Source: Geitlerinema sp. PCC 7407 (GTDB lineage: Bacteria > Cyanobacteriota > Cyanobacteriia > PCC-7407). Taken from it: 64,000 bases of DNA. The DNA lies in the NCBI RefSeq assembly GCF_000317045.1, contig NC_019703.1, positions 3,088,501 to 3,152,500 of the forward strand, written 5' to 3'. The first letter of the stretch is position 1. Every line of letters starts with the position of its first letter. The notes beneath the pieces were generated by a model. That model was not told where the DNA came from and ran no database searches. It saw only the letters and a list, made by a program, of their open reading frames with translations. A program made the translations under genes and the position numbers. Of the stretch, positions 10,128 to 19,133 are shown piece after piece.

Positions 10128-11645
10128 CTAGTCTGAGGAGGCCAGAGAGCTGCGATCGCGAGCCGCAACCTGCGCCTGCCTCTGGGCCGAAAGCTGCTGC
10201 CGCAGTTCGCGCGTCTGGTCCAAGAGAGTTTCCACGTCTTCTTGGTTGAGACGGGCAATGTAGTTCACCTTGAACTCTTCGAGGAAATCGACCAGCAGCG
10301 TCTGGAGCTCATCGCTCGTGCGCTGGGACTGAAACTCTGTCCCCAACGCCTCGGAGAAGCTTTGCACGAGGCGCCCCGCTAGCTCGGCACCCACAGGATC
10401 TTCGAGCCCCCGAACTACGGCCTCATAGATCGTCTGGGTGATCTGGGCAGAAACCTGGTTCGTCACCTGGGCTGAAAACTGGTCCATACCCGGCAGCTGA
10501 TTCACCAACTGGGCTCCAGGCAGCTGGCCCACGGCCCCTTGGATATTGTGGCTGACGATCGCATCAATGTCGGGCTTCACCTTGGGCAGCACCCGATAAA
10601 TCAGCATCTGTATAAGCAGGTTGGTGACTGCCTCGACCTCATTAACATTGTTGAGATCAATATAGGAGCGACGCTCCGCTTCATTGCGGGTGAGCAAGCG
10701 GGTCAGCGTTCCCTGCTCCACGGCGGACTGCAGCTGATTGATCGTGCGGATCGCCACCAGCTCGGTCAGGTCTTCGGCAATGCTTGCGACCAATCCTTGG
10801 CTGGCCTGGGATCGGATCCGATCCATATCTACCAGGCCTGACTGGTCGAGGCGCAGAGTGACCGGGATAATCCGCAGCCAGCGCCAAAAGGGCAGCAGCA
10901 AGGGGATGTCGTACCAGCGCCACAGCATGGCATCGATCCAGCTCACGCCGTTGTGCTTGCGGCTGATGTAGAAGGTGCGGGCCAAGAACTCCGCCAAAAA
11001 AATGAAGACAAAGGGCGCGTCGATGGCCCAAAAATTACTGTAAAGCTCCCCATTCTCTCCCAGGGGCCGGTAGTAGTTGGTGGCGATCAGAGGACGGATG
11101 CGCCGATCGAAGTAGCCGATGGAGTCTTCCCAGCCTTCTCGGGTGAGGTAAGTCTGGGTCCAAAAAACATCGAAGGCTTCCTTGGAAGATTCGGTGCCGA
11201 CATGCTCGCGCAGGCGGTTTTTGATTTTTTCGAGGGTGCCGGTCTTGTCGGCGACCAGAAAGGGGTTGTCTTCGATCATGGCGATACTGCGATCGCGCAG
11301 ATCCGCCAGCAAAACCGCCACAGCCTCAGACTCTAAGCCTGTGCGGGCCACTTGGCGCTTTAGCTGATCGACCGTTTCGAGATAGATCTCTGTGTCTCGG
11401 TAGGGCTCGATCCCTTTGATGGGGTCATACCAGTCGGTGATCGGCGGCAGGGGAATCTGGATGGTGAAGTTCATGACCTGGACGGTGCCCCGCAGCCAAA
11501 AGTCCCGCATGGAGATGTAGGTCAGATCGAAGAGGACCAGGCCAAAGTTGAGAGCGGCAAGAGCAGCCATTGCCCGCTCGAACCAAAGGCTGGGCGAGTT
11601 TTTGCGGCGGGCGGACTTTTTTCGGAGGCGTTGGAGCGTTGACAT
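10128..11645 (-). CDS. Conserved cyanobacterial membrane protein, function unknown
   Basis: About 505 residues from the ATG at 11645. A very basic N-terminus (RLRKKSARRKN) precedes a first membrane segment (AMAALAALNFGLVLFDLTYI). A charged region of about 150 residues follows, then further hydrophobic stretches (APFVFIFLAEFLARTFYI; YDIPLLLPFWRWLRIIPVTLRL). The C-terminal half is predicted helical, with repeated 'QLPGAQLVNQLPGMDQFSA' and 'QVTNQVSAQITQ' heptad-like runs and a terminal coiled coil. I do not recognise a named domain. The layout suggests an ion-channel-like or envelope scaffold protein, but this is a guess. It is probably transcribed alone. Confidence 0.7.
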   Translation of the reverse strand: MSTLQRLRKKSARRKNSPSLWFERAMAALAALNFGLVLFDLTYISMRDFWLRGTVQVMNFTIQIPLPPITDWYDPIKGIEPYRDTEIYLETVDQLKRQVARTGLESEAVAVLLADLRDRSIAMIEDNPFLVADKTGTLEKIKNRLREHVGTESSKEAFDVFWTQTYLTREGWEDSIGYFDRRIRPLIATNYYRPLGENGELYSNFWAIDAPFVFIFLAEFLARTFYISRKHNGVSWIDAMLWRWYDIPLLLPFWRWLRIIPVTLRLDQSGLVDMDRIRSQASQGLVASIAEDLTELVAIRTINQLQSAVEQGTLTRLLTRNEAERRSYIDLNNVNEVEAVTNLLIQMLIYRVLPKVKPDIDAIVSHNIQGAVGQLPGAQLVNQLPGMDQFSAQVTNQVSAQITQTIYEAVVRGLEDPVGAELAGRLVQSFSEALGTEFQSQRTSDELQTLLVDFLEEFKVNYIARLNQEDVETLLDQTRELRQQLSAQRQAQVAARDRSSLASSD

Positions 11646-13137
<1,492 letters not shown>

Positions 13138-13181
13138 CCTTGGAGGAGATAGCACCTGTTGCTATCATGGGTCTGAGCCTT

Positions 13182-13255
13182 GGGGCTGTAGCTCAGCAGG
13201 ATAGAGCGATCGCCTCCTAAGCGATAGGCCGCGCGTTCGAATCGCGCCAGTCCCG
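13182..13255 (+). tRNA. tRNA-Arg (anticodon CCU)
   Basis: A 74-base cloverleaf. The acceptor GGGGCTG pairs with CAGTCCC through one G-T wobble. The D stem is GCTC/GAGC. The anticodon stem ATCGC/GCGAT encloses CTCCTAA, giving anticodon CCT for AGG codons. The T arm GCGCG/CGCGC encloses TTCGAAT, and the discriminator is G. CCA is not encoded. A full HIP1 octamer (13206-13213) lies across the D stem and anticodon stem. Confidence 0.95.
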
Positions 13256-13282
13256 TTTCCCCAACTCAAGCTGGATGCACGT

Positions 13283-13309
13283 CTCGATTAGGGCAATGCT
13301 CTAATCGAG
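13283..13309. repeat. 9-bp inverted repeat downstream of tRNA-Arg
   Basis: CTCGATTAG (13283-13291) and its exact complement (13301-13309) enclose a 9-base loop, about 28 bases past the tRNA 3' end. It may serve as a processing or termination hairpin for the tRNA transcript, but no T run follows. Confidence 0.6.
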
Positions 13310-13351
13310 GAACTCTAGTTTGGGTAATGTCTATCAAGCTTTGAAGCAATT

Positions 13352-13401
13352 CAGCGCTCAGCACTCAGCAACAGCCATGAATCACTCGAGGCTGAGCGCT
13401 G
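13352..13401. repeat. 11-bp inverted repeat with 28-base spacer
   Basis: CAGCGCTCAGC at 13352-13362 is the exact reverse complement of 13391-13401. The arms are too far apart for a normal terminator. They could form a stem with an internal loop or be a repeat family member. Confidence 0.55.
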
Positions 13402-13456
13402 GAAAATGCTGGTCTAAAAAACTGGCGCTAGATCATTAAGATTGGGCATAAATAGA

Positions 13457-13523
13457 GCCCCTAGTAGATGGGGCGATCGCGTTTGAAATACATCAAATAT
13501 TCGCGATCGCCGCTACTAGGGGC
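13457..13523. repeat. Large HIP1-containing palindrome
   Basis: A near-perfect 67-base hairpin. The outer arms (13457-13467 with 13513-13523) are 11 bp, the middle arms (13472-13481 with 13502-13511) are 10 bp and each contains GCGATCGC, and the inner arms (13482-13486 with 13493-13497) are 5 bp with a 6-base loop. About 26 bp are paired in all, interrupted only by short internal loops. No poly-T follows in either direction. Confidence 0.75.
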
Positions 13524-13675
13524 CGAAGATTCAAATTTCCCCACTTTAGGAAACTGAAATTATTACAGACCAGTTCGTTAATCGGGCTTTTGAAAGAGAC
13601 GTTTTCAGGGACTTTTCGTCAGTTTCTCTAGAGCATTGAGGCGCTCTAAAAACTATCAATTACCTTCACGCAAAT

Positions 13676-14719
13676 CTAGCGTTGAGGTGATTGATAGTAA
13701 ACTTTGCTGCCTTTATCAGGAACAAAGTAGCAAGAGCGATAGGAGCGCCAGAGAGACTTAAAGATAGGCTCTTTGGACTCGTGGTAGTACTCACCCAAGA
13801 CTGGCTTGATCGCTTCAGTTGCTTCACGCAGATAGTAATGGGGAATTCCCAAAAAGATATGGTGAGCAACGTGAGTGCCAATGTCGTGGTGAATCGGGTT
13901 AAAGATGCCGTAGTCGCGATCGATCGTCGACAGAGCACCCTTAAGGAAGTACCAGTCCTTGCCGCGATACCAGGGAATATCGGCTTCGGTATGGTGCAGG
14001 AAGGTCACTACATCCAGCCACATCACAAAGAAGAGATAGGGCATGAAGTAGTAGTTGAAAACGAAGCCAAATCCCTGATAAAAGCCCAGGCCAATCAGAA
14101 ATGCCAGCATCAGCGCGCAGCAAACTGTACTCGTGATCACGCCCCATTTTTCATGGGGTTTGAACAGGGGACTGTCGGGCAAGAAGTGCGAGCCTTGCTT
14201 ACCGGGCGATCGCCGGAAAAGATAAAGCGGATACACCACCAAAATCAAGTGGAAGCGGGCAAAACGCTCATACCAAGGCATACCGTTGTAGTAGCCTTCG
14301 GTGACCGGATACCAGCTTTCATCGGTTTCGATGTTGCCCGTGTTGGCGTGGTGGGTGCGGTGGCTAATTCGCCAGCCGTGATAGGGCACCAAAATAGGCG
14401 TATGGCTCAGGTGACCAATCAGATTATTGAGCCAGCGATAGCGAGAAAAGGAGCCATGACCGCAGTCATGACCTACCACAAACAAGGCCCAAAACATGGT
14501 GCCTTGCATAAACCAAAAAATGGGAAAAAACCAGGCGCTATCTATTTGGGCAGCGACCCAATACAGAAGCGCAATAATGCCAATGTCTAGGAAAAAGTAA
14601 GAGAGCGATCGCCAGGCTTTGGGCTGGAAGCAGTGGGCTGGGATCGCGCGGCGCACATCTTGGAGGGTAAACGGCAAAAATTCGCGCGCGGGCGGACGAG
14701 AGATCAGATTCGATGTCAC
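13676..14719 (-). CDS. desB: Acyl-lipid omega-3 (delta-15) desaturase
   Basis: Inserts the omega-3 double bond into linoleoyl groups of thylakoid and plasma-membrane glycerolipids, using ferredoxin-delivered electrons. The 347-residue protein has the three diiron histidine boxes of this type: HDCGHGSFS, HRTHHANTGNIETDESW, and HVAHHIF near the C-terminus. There are four hydrophobic segments. 'NPIHHDIGTHVAHH' and the ending 'GSKVYYQSPQ' match DesB rather than DesA. The start is the GTG at 14719. It is convergent with the tRNA side and two genes away from desA, the enzyme producing its substrate. Confidence 0.95.
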   Translation of the reverse strand: MTSNLISRPPAREFLPFTLQDVRRAIPAHCFQPKAWRSLSYFFLDIGIIALLYWVAAQIDSAWFFPIFWFMQGTMFWALFVVGHDCGHGSFSRYRWLNNLIGHLSHTPILVPYHGWRISHRTHHANTGNIETDESWYPVTEGYYNGMPWYERFARFHLILVVYPLYLFRRSPGKQGSHFLPDSPLFKPHEKWGVITSTVCCALMLAFLIGLGFYQGFGFVFNYYFMPYLFFVMWLDVVTFLHHTEADIPWYRGKDWYFLKGALSTIDRDYGIFNPIHHDIGTHVAHHIFLGIPHYYLREATEAIKPVLGEYYHESKEPIFKSLWRSYRSCYFVPDKGSKVYYQSPQR

Positions 14720-14922
14720 GTTATGAGAAATTCAGGGCGAAAAGAACAGGCAGGATAGTTTGTATATGGCAAAACCTTCGGTCTAGGCCGAAAACTATCA
14801 ACAGCCCGCTCATTGTACGGCTTTACATTCCTTCATGAACAGGGGGAAACTTGCGAAATCCTTTGGACCCCCAGCTCAGTTCAGTTGCCGCACCATTCTT
14901 TTTTAGGGTGACGCCCGGAACC

Positions 14923-15723
14923 CTAAGTTTTTGGCAAGAAAGGCAACAAAGTGCTAATCAGGGTAACCACAACGTGAACGCTCCCATGAGAAACCATGGC
15001 GGTTTCGAGGTTGTGCCGCCAGAAAAGCCAGCCAAAAATCAGCCCCCCCAACCCATTGAGTAGGAGCACGCGCAGCGCCAGGAGAGGAGAGAGGGGTGCA
15101 AAGGCGGCTACGGCTGGCAAATGGGCCAGGGCAAAGGCGATCGCAGCGATCGCGATCGCCACTTGAAACACAGGTTTTGACGGTTCAGCTCGCCGCCGCT
15201 GGAAGCCGCGCCATCCTAGCCACACCAAAAGCGAAATAGCTCCCCAGCGCAGCAGGATTTCCTCGGTAATGCCGCCATAGAGGAGCCCCAACAGCATCGT
15301 GCTCCAGGTTCGGGGCTGCAGCCGATTGGCCGCCTCAAAAAATTCTGGCATTTGGGGCTGAAACACTTGCCAGTCCAGCAGCGAGAAAAGCAAGCCCAGT
15401 CCTGTACCGGTTACTAGCGCAATGGGCAGCGTGGCAAACACGAGCTTTAGCGATCGCCCCTCTGCCACAAGCGATCGCAGGTTCACCCGATGGGCGAAGG
15501 CCGCCCCAAAAGCCGTTGCCACAGCCAGCAGGATCAGCGGTTGGAGCACCGATGCAGCGACGATCACCCCCAGCGGAGGCCGCGACGGCGGCAGCATTTC
15601 CCACTGCGATCGCAGCAGCGGCATCGAAACAACCGGCAAAAGCGCGATCCCCACTAGCCCCATGCAAAACAGGGATATAAAGCGCTGGCTAAAGGTTCGC
15701 GGAAGCGCCATTTTTTGAGTCAT
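14923..15723 (-). CDS. CPBP-family intramembrane metalloprotease (CAAX-like)
   Basis: A 266-residue integral membrane protein with about seven hydrophobic segments. It carries the CPBP (Rce1/Abi) signature: 'GGITEEILLRW' supplies the paired glutamates and arginine of motif 1, 'AFALAHLP' the histidine of motif 2, and 'AMVSHGSVHVVV' the histidine of motif 4. Such proteins are glutamate-type intramembrane proteases or membrane chaperone-like proteins of mostly unknown substrate. It lies between desB and desA, 203 bases upstream of desB on the same strand. A role in membrane or lipid physiology is suggested only by position. The ATG at 15723 is used; a second ATG lies four codons in. Confidence 0.85.
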   Translation of the reverse strand: MTQKMALPRTFSQRFISLFCMGLVGIALLPVVSMPLLRSQWEMLPPSRPPLGVIVAASVLQPLILLAVATAFGAAFAHRVNLRSLVAEGRSLKLVFATLPIALVTGTGLGLLFSLLDWQVFQPQMPEFFEAANRLQPRTWSTMLLGLLYGGITEEILLRWGAISLLVWLGWRGFQRRRAEPSKPVFQVAIAIAAIAFALAHLPAVAAFAPLSPLLALRVLLLNGLGGLIFGWLFWRHNLETAMVSHGSVHVVVTLISTLLPFLPKT

Positions 15724-16236
15724 AGGCCGAGTCCTTCAGAATTCTGTGATGTAAACGTGCGGACGCGAGACCAACCAATCTGGAGCATAGCGCTCTCGTC
15801 AAGGGCGATCGACCCAAAACCACCTTTACGATGTCAGCGAGAAATATCATTCCCGATCCTAGAGGGGCGATCGCGCTCGTTTTTTGGCGGCCGCAGGCGT
15901 CTCCAAGTTGATTAGGGGCCACGAAAGCGAAAATTTCTACAATTTTGACAAAAATTGCTCAGTTATAGCAAAATTCGGCACTTCTAGAAAACTAGAAAAC
16001 CCGCATTTCCCGCAGGGCGGAAACAAATTTACATGGTATAAATGTGAAGGTTTTTTAAACGCTCTCATCTCTGGAGCGCTAGTTTACCAAATCGGTTCCT
16101 TAAAGGCTGTACCGGCATTCACACACGCATTCAGCAGCATCGCTCGCTCAGTATATCAGTGAGCTCAGCGATCTTCTTGGTGTGAGGTCCCATAGCTACA
16201 AGCACTTTAACGCTATATGGAGATTTAATCTCGTTC
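15724..16236. other. desA upstream region
   Basis: A 513-base divergent region between the CPBP gene and desA. It turns AT-rich after about 15920 and should contain the desA promoter and a long leader. I could not fix a -35/-10 pair with confidence. No supported gene. Confidence 0.5.
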
Positions 16237-17286
16237 ATGACTGCAACGACCGAGAAGCTCACAAACGCATCCCGATCTTTAGTAGATGCTGACATTCAAC
16301 TGAAAGATATTATTAAAACGCTGCCTCGAGAATGCTTTCAGAAAAATAGCCGCAAGGCCTGGTTGTCTGTCCTTTTGAGCGTAACTGCCGTCATCCTGGG
16401 ATACACCAGCATCGTCTTTTCACCCTGGTTCCTGCTGCCCTTCGCTTGGTTTTTCACAGGTACCGCTCTCACGGGCTTTTTTGTAATTGCTCATGATTGC
16501 GGCCACCGCTCCTTTGCGAAGCGTCGCTGGGTGAATGACCTGGTCGGCCACGTTTTGATGCTGCCCCTTATCTATCCTTTTCATTGCTGGCGCATCCTCC
16601 ACGACCATCACCACATTCACACCAACAAGCTAGACATCGATAACGCTTGGCACCCGTGGACCCCTGAGACCTACGCCGCCGAGACCCCCGTCATCAGCAA
16701 GTCCTATGAGCTGCTGCGGGGCCGGTTCTGGTGGGTAGCGTCCGTTGCTCACTGGGCAGTGCTGCACTTTGATCTGTCCAATTTCTCCAAGCGGGATCAA
16801 GGGAAAGCCAAACTGTCGATCGCGGCTGTGCTGATTTTCGCAGCGATCGTCTTCCCCACCCTGATCATCACCACCGGCGTTTGGGGCTTTGTGAAGTTTT
16901 GGCTGATGCCGTGGCTGGGTTACCACTTCTGGATGAGCACCTTCACGCTGGTGCACCACACCGCCCCGGATATCCCCTTCTATCTAGAAAACGAGTGGAG
17001 CGCTGCTGAGTCTCAGCTCGCAGGTACCGTGCACTGCTCTTACCCCCGCTGGGTCGAGATCCTGTGCCACGACATCAATGTCCACATTCCCCACCACGTG
17101 TCGGTTGCGATTCCTTCTTACAACCTACGCATGGCTCACCACAAACTCAAAGAAACTTGGGGAGCGCACATGATTGAGCGCAAGTTCTCTTGGCCTCTGA
17201 TGAGGGAGATCGTGGATCAATGCCACATCTATGATCCCGAGACCATTTATATCTCTTTCAAAGATCTCAAGCGCAAGTCTGCTTAA
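16237..17286 (+). CDS. desA: Acyl-lipid delta-12 desaturase
   Basis: Converts oleoyl to linoleoyl groups in membrane glycerolipids, the step before DesB. The 349-residue protein has the histidine boxes [29 protein letters not shown] and [16 protein letters not shown], the last in the form diagnostic for cyanobacterial DesA. Four membrane-spanning stretches are visible. The start ATG at 16237 follows a distant GGAG. A strong terminator follows the stop. In studied cyanobacteria desA is induced at low temperature; nothing in this sequence proves it here. Confidence 0.96.
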   Translation: MTATTEKLTNASRSLVDADIQLKDIIKTLPRECFQKNSRKAWLSVLLSVTAVILGYTSIVFSPWFLLPFAWFFTGTALTGFFVIAHDCGHRSFAKRRWVNDLVGHVLMLPLIYPFHCWRILHDHHHIHTNKLDIDNAWHPWTPETYAAETPVISKSYELLRGRFWWVASVAHWAVLHFDLSNFSKRDQGKAKLSIAAVLIFAAIVFPTLIITTGVWGFVKFWLMPWLGYHFWMSTFTLVHHTAPDIPFYLENEWSAAESQLAGTVHCSYPRWVEILCHDINVHIPHHVSVAIPSYNLRMAHHKLKETWGAHMIERKFSWPLMREIVDQCHIYDPETIYISFKDLKRKSA

Positions 17287-17335
17287 ACGTTCAACCCATA
17301 CGTTAAGAAGCACTAATCGCTTTTGAAATTCTTTT

Positions 17336-17369
17336 GAGCGAAGCCAGCGTTGGCTTCGCTCTTTTTTTT
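17336..17369 (+). terminator. Rho-independent terminator of desA
   Basis: A perfect 11-bp stem (17336-17346 with 17351-17361) with a 4-base loop is followed by eight T. It lies 50 bases after the desA stop and faces the end of the leftward hybrid kinase gene. Confidence 0.92.
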
Positions 17370-17396
17370 GATCATTAAGCTGGGTCTGACTTTTAA

Positions 17397-18599
17397 TTAG
17401 TCTCGGTTTGGAAAGCCTACTTGATTCCTGGCTTCCACAAATTTTTGGTCTAGCAACCTTTGAAGCAGCGTCCCAACCGGTAAGACAACGGTCACTTCGG
17501 TCCCTTTTCCCGCATCACTCTCAACTTCAATTGTTCCATGATGCAAGTCAACGCAGCGTTTGACGATCGCCAAGCCTAGGCCCGTGCCAGGGACTTTGCC
17601 CACGTTACTACAGCGGCTAAAGGTTTCAAAAAGACGAGATTGATCGGCTTTAGGAATGCCAATTCCGCGATCGCTGACGTTGAAGATCACCTGCATTTCC
17701 TGGTAAGCCACTGTTAGTTTCACCACCGAGGCCGGAGGCGAGTACTTCAAGGCATTGGACAAAAGATTGGTGAGGATGTGCCTTAGGAGTCCAGCGTCGA
17801 GCTTAACCCGCTCTAACGGGGTATCAGAAACCAGTTGCAGAATATGCTGCTGCTCATCACTAAACTGTAAGGCCGAGATCAGTTCATTACAGAACGCCTG
17901 TAAGTCAACTTCGGTAAGATCTAGCTCAAGCTTACCGGTGTCCGCTCTGCCTAAGAGGATCACTTCGTCTAACAGCTGACACATGTGACTAATTGCGGTG
18001 TCTACTTGACGCAGATACTCTTGCTTTTTTTCTGGAGTGAGGCGGCCCTCGAAGCGCAGCAAAATGTCGCTCATCACCCGCAATGTGCTCAAGGGATTGC
18101 GAAACTCGTGGGAAACCATCGAGACAAAATAGGACTTGAGTTGATTGAGTTCACGCTCTTTATCCAGCGCTTCTAGGGTTTTCTTTTCGCTGCTTCTGAG
18201 CTGCTGGATAATCTGCGATCGCTCCACGGCATAGCGAACACTGCGACGCAGTAGCTGAGTGGTGACCTGGTCTTTGACCAAGTAGTCTTGGGCGCCCTGG
18301 GCCATCGCCTGGAGGGCAAGCTCCTCGTCATCGGTGGCTGTCAAAATAATGATCGGAATGTCGGGGGCGGCCTGATTGAATTGCGTGACGGTCTCTAGGC
18401 CGTCTGAATCCGGTAGGCGTAAGTCTAATAGCGCAACATCAAAGGACTGAGTTTGGCAATAATCAACGGCTTCGCTGAGACGCTCAGCATGCACAAGCGA
18501 CCATTTACCTGTTGCTGCTCGGAGAAATACATGCTGAAAGAGCTGGGCATCCGTTGGGCTATCTTCTACTAGGAGAACATGGAGAGATTCTGGATGCAT
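17397..18599 (-). CDS. Hybrid response regulator/histidine kinase (REC-HisKA-HATPase)
   Basis: A 400-residue cytosolic signalling protein with the receiver first. REC (about residues 5-125) has 'LLVEDSPTD', the phospho-acceptor aspartate in 'VALLDLRLPD' and 'LVKDQ' in place of the usual lysine-proline. A short coiled coil leads to HisKA with 'FVSMVSHEFRNPLSTLRV' (phospho-histidine). The HATPase_c domain has 'NLLSNALKYSPP', 'DRGIGIP' and 'GTGLGLAIVKRC'. Such REC-first kinases usually receive phosphate from a partner kinase and pass it on. It is the third gene of a leftward set with the Rcp1-like regulator and the GAF-PAS kinase. Confidence 0.92.
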   Translation of the reverse strand: MHPESLHVLLVEDSPTDAQLFQHVFLRAATGKWSLVHAERLSEAVDYCQTQSFDVALLDLRLPDSDGLETVTQFNQAAPDIPIIILTATDDEELALQAMAQGAQDYLVKDQVTTQLLRRSVRYAVERSQIIQQLRSSEKKTLEALDKERELNQLKSYFVSMVSHEFRNPLSTLRVMSDILLRFEGRLTPEKKQEYLRQVDTAISHMCQLLDEVILLGRADTGKLELDLTEVDLQAFCNELISALQFSDEQQHILQLVSDTPLERVKLDAGLLRHILTNLLSNALKYSPPASVVKLTVAYQEMQVIFNVSDRGIGIPKADQSRLFETFSRCSNVGKVPGTGLGLAIVKRCVDLHHGTIEVESDAGKGTEVTVVLPVGTLLQRLLDQKFVEARNQVGFPNRD

Positions 18600-18682
18600 G
18601 AGACTCTAGAGTTTCGTGAGAACCAGTTGTGATTTCGCAGTCAAAATCAGAGAGTGCTGAGATCTTTAGGAAGCGATCGCAC

Positions 18683-19129
18683 TTATTCAACCGGTAGTTT
18701 TACGGCTGCCAGCCAAAACTCATTAATGAGTTGAACAACGTGAATAAATTGATGAATATCAATGGGCTTAGTAACATAACAATTAGCATTCAGGTTATAG
18801 GAGCGCAAAACGTCCTCCTCATCCGCAGAAGTCGTCAAAACCACCACCGGGATTTGCTTGAGCGAGGCATCTGCTTTGACCTCCGCCAAGACTTCACGCC
18901 CATCCATTCCGGGTAGATTGAGATCCAGCAAGATCAAATCGGGCCGCACCGCATTGGCAAATTCTTCCTGGCACCTTAGATAGTTCATGGCGGATTCGCC
19001 ATCTTCTACCCAGTGAATATTGTTGGCAATTTTTGCTCTGCCAAACTCTCGAATCGTCAAATTCGCGTCACTGGGAGAGTCTTCCACGAGCAAAATTTCG
19101 ATCGGTCGGCAATCCAAACGGCGATTCAT
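18683..19129 (-). CDS. Rcp1-like single-domain response regulator
   Basis: A 148-residue stand-alone receiver. It has 'ILLVEDSPSDANLTIREF' (acidic pocket), 'LILLDLNLPGMDG' (phospho-acceptor Asp), 'LTTSADEED' (switch Thr) and 'YVTKPID' (Lys-Pro). The sequence type matches the Rcp1 family that partners phytochrome-like and GAF-bearing kinases. It starts only four bases after the stop of the upstream kinase gene, so the two are almost certainly co-translated and form a cognate pair. Confidence 0.93.
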   Translation of the reverse strand: MNRRLDCRPIEILLVEDSPSDANLTIREFGRAKIANNIHWVEDGESAMNYLRCQEEFANAVRPDLILLDLNLPGMDGREVLAEVKADASLKQIPVVVLTTSADEEDVLRSYNLNANCYVTKPIDIHQFIHVVQLINEFWLAAVKLPVE

Positions 19130-19133
19130 AACT

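Larger units (their letters stand above)
13256..13675. other. Structured intergenic region between tRNA-Arg and desB
   Basis: A 420-base gene-free stretch between the rightward tRNA and the leftward desB gene. It holds at least three separate inverted repeats, at 13283-13309, 13352-13401 and 13457-13523. None has the T run of a simple terminator. It contains no credible open frame. Confidence 0.7.

Noticed and set aside
13457-13523. Ordinary rho-independent terminator
   Set aside because: There is no T run on either outgoing side and the stem is far longer than usual.
15920-16236. A specific cold-responsive desA promoter
   Set aside because: TTGACA-like and TATA-like hexamers are present but none has a proper spacing, so I could not name one.
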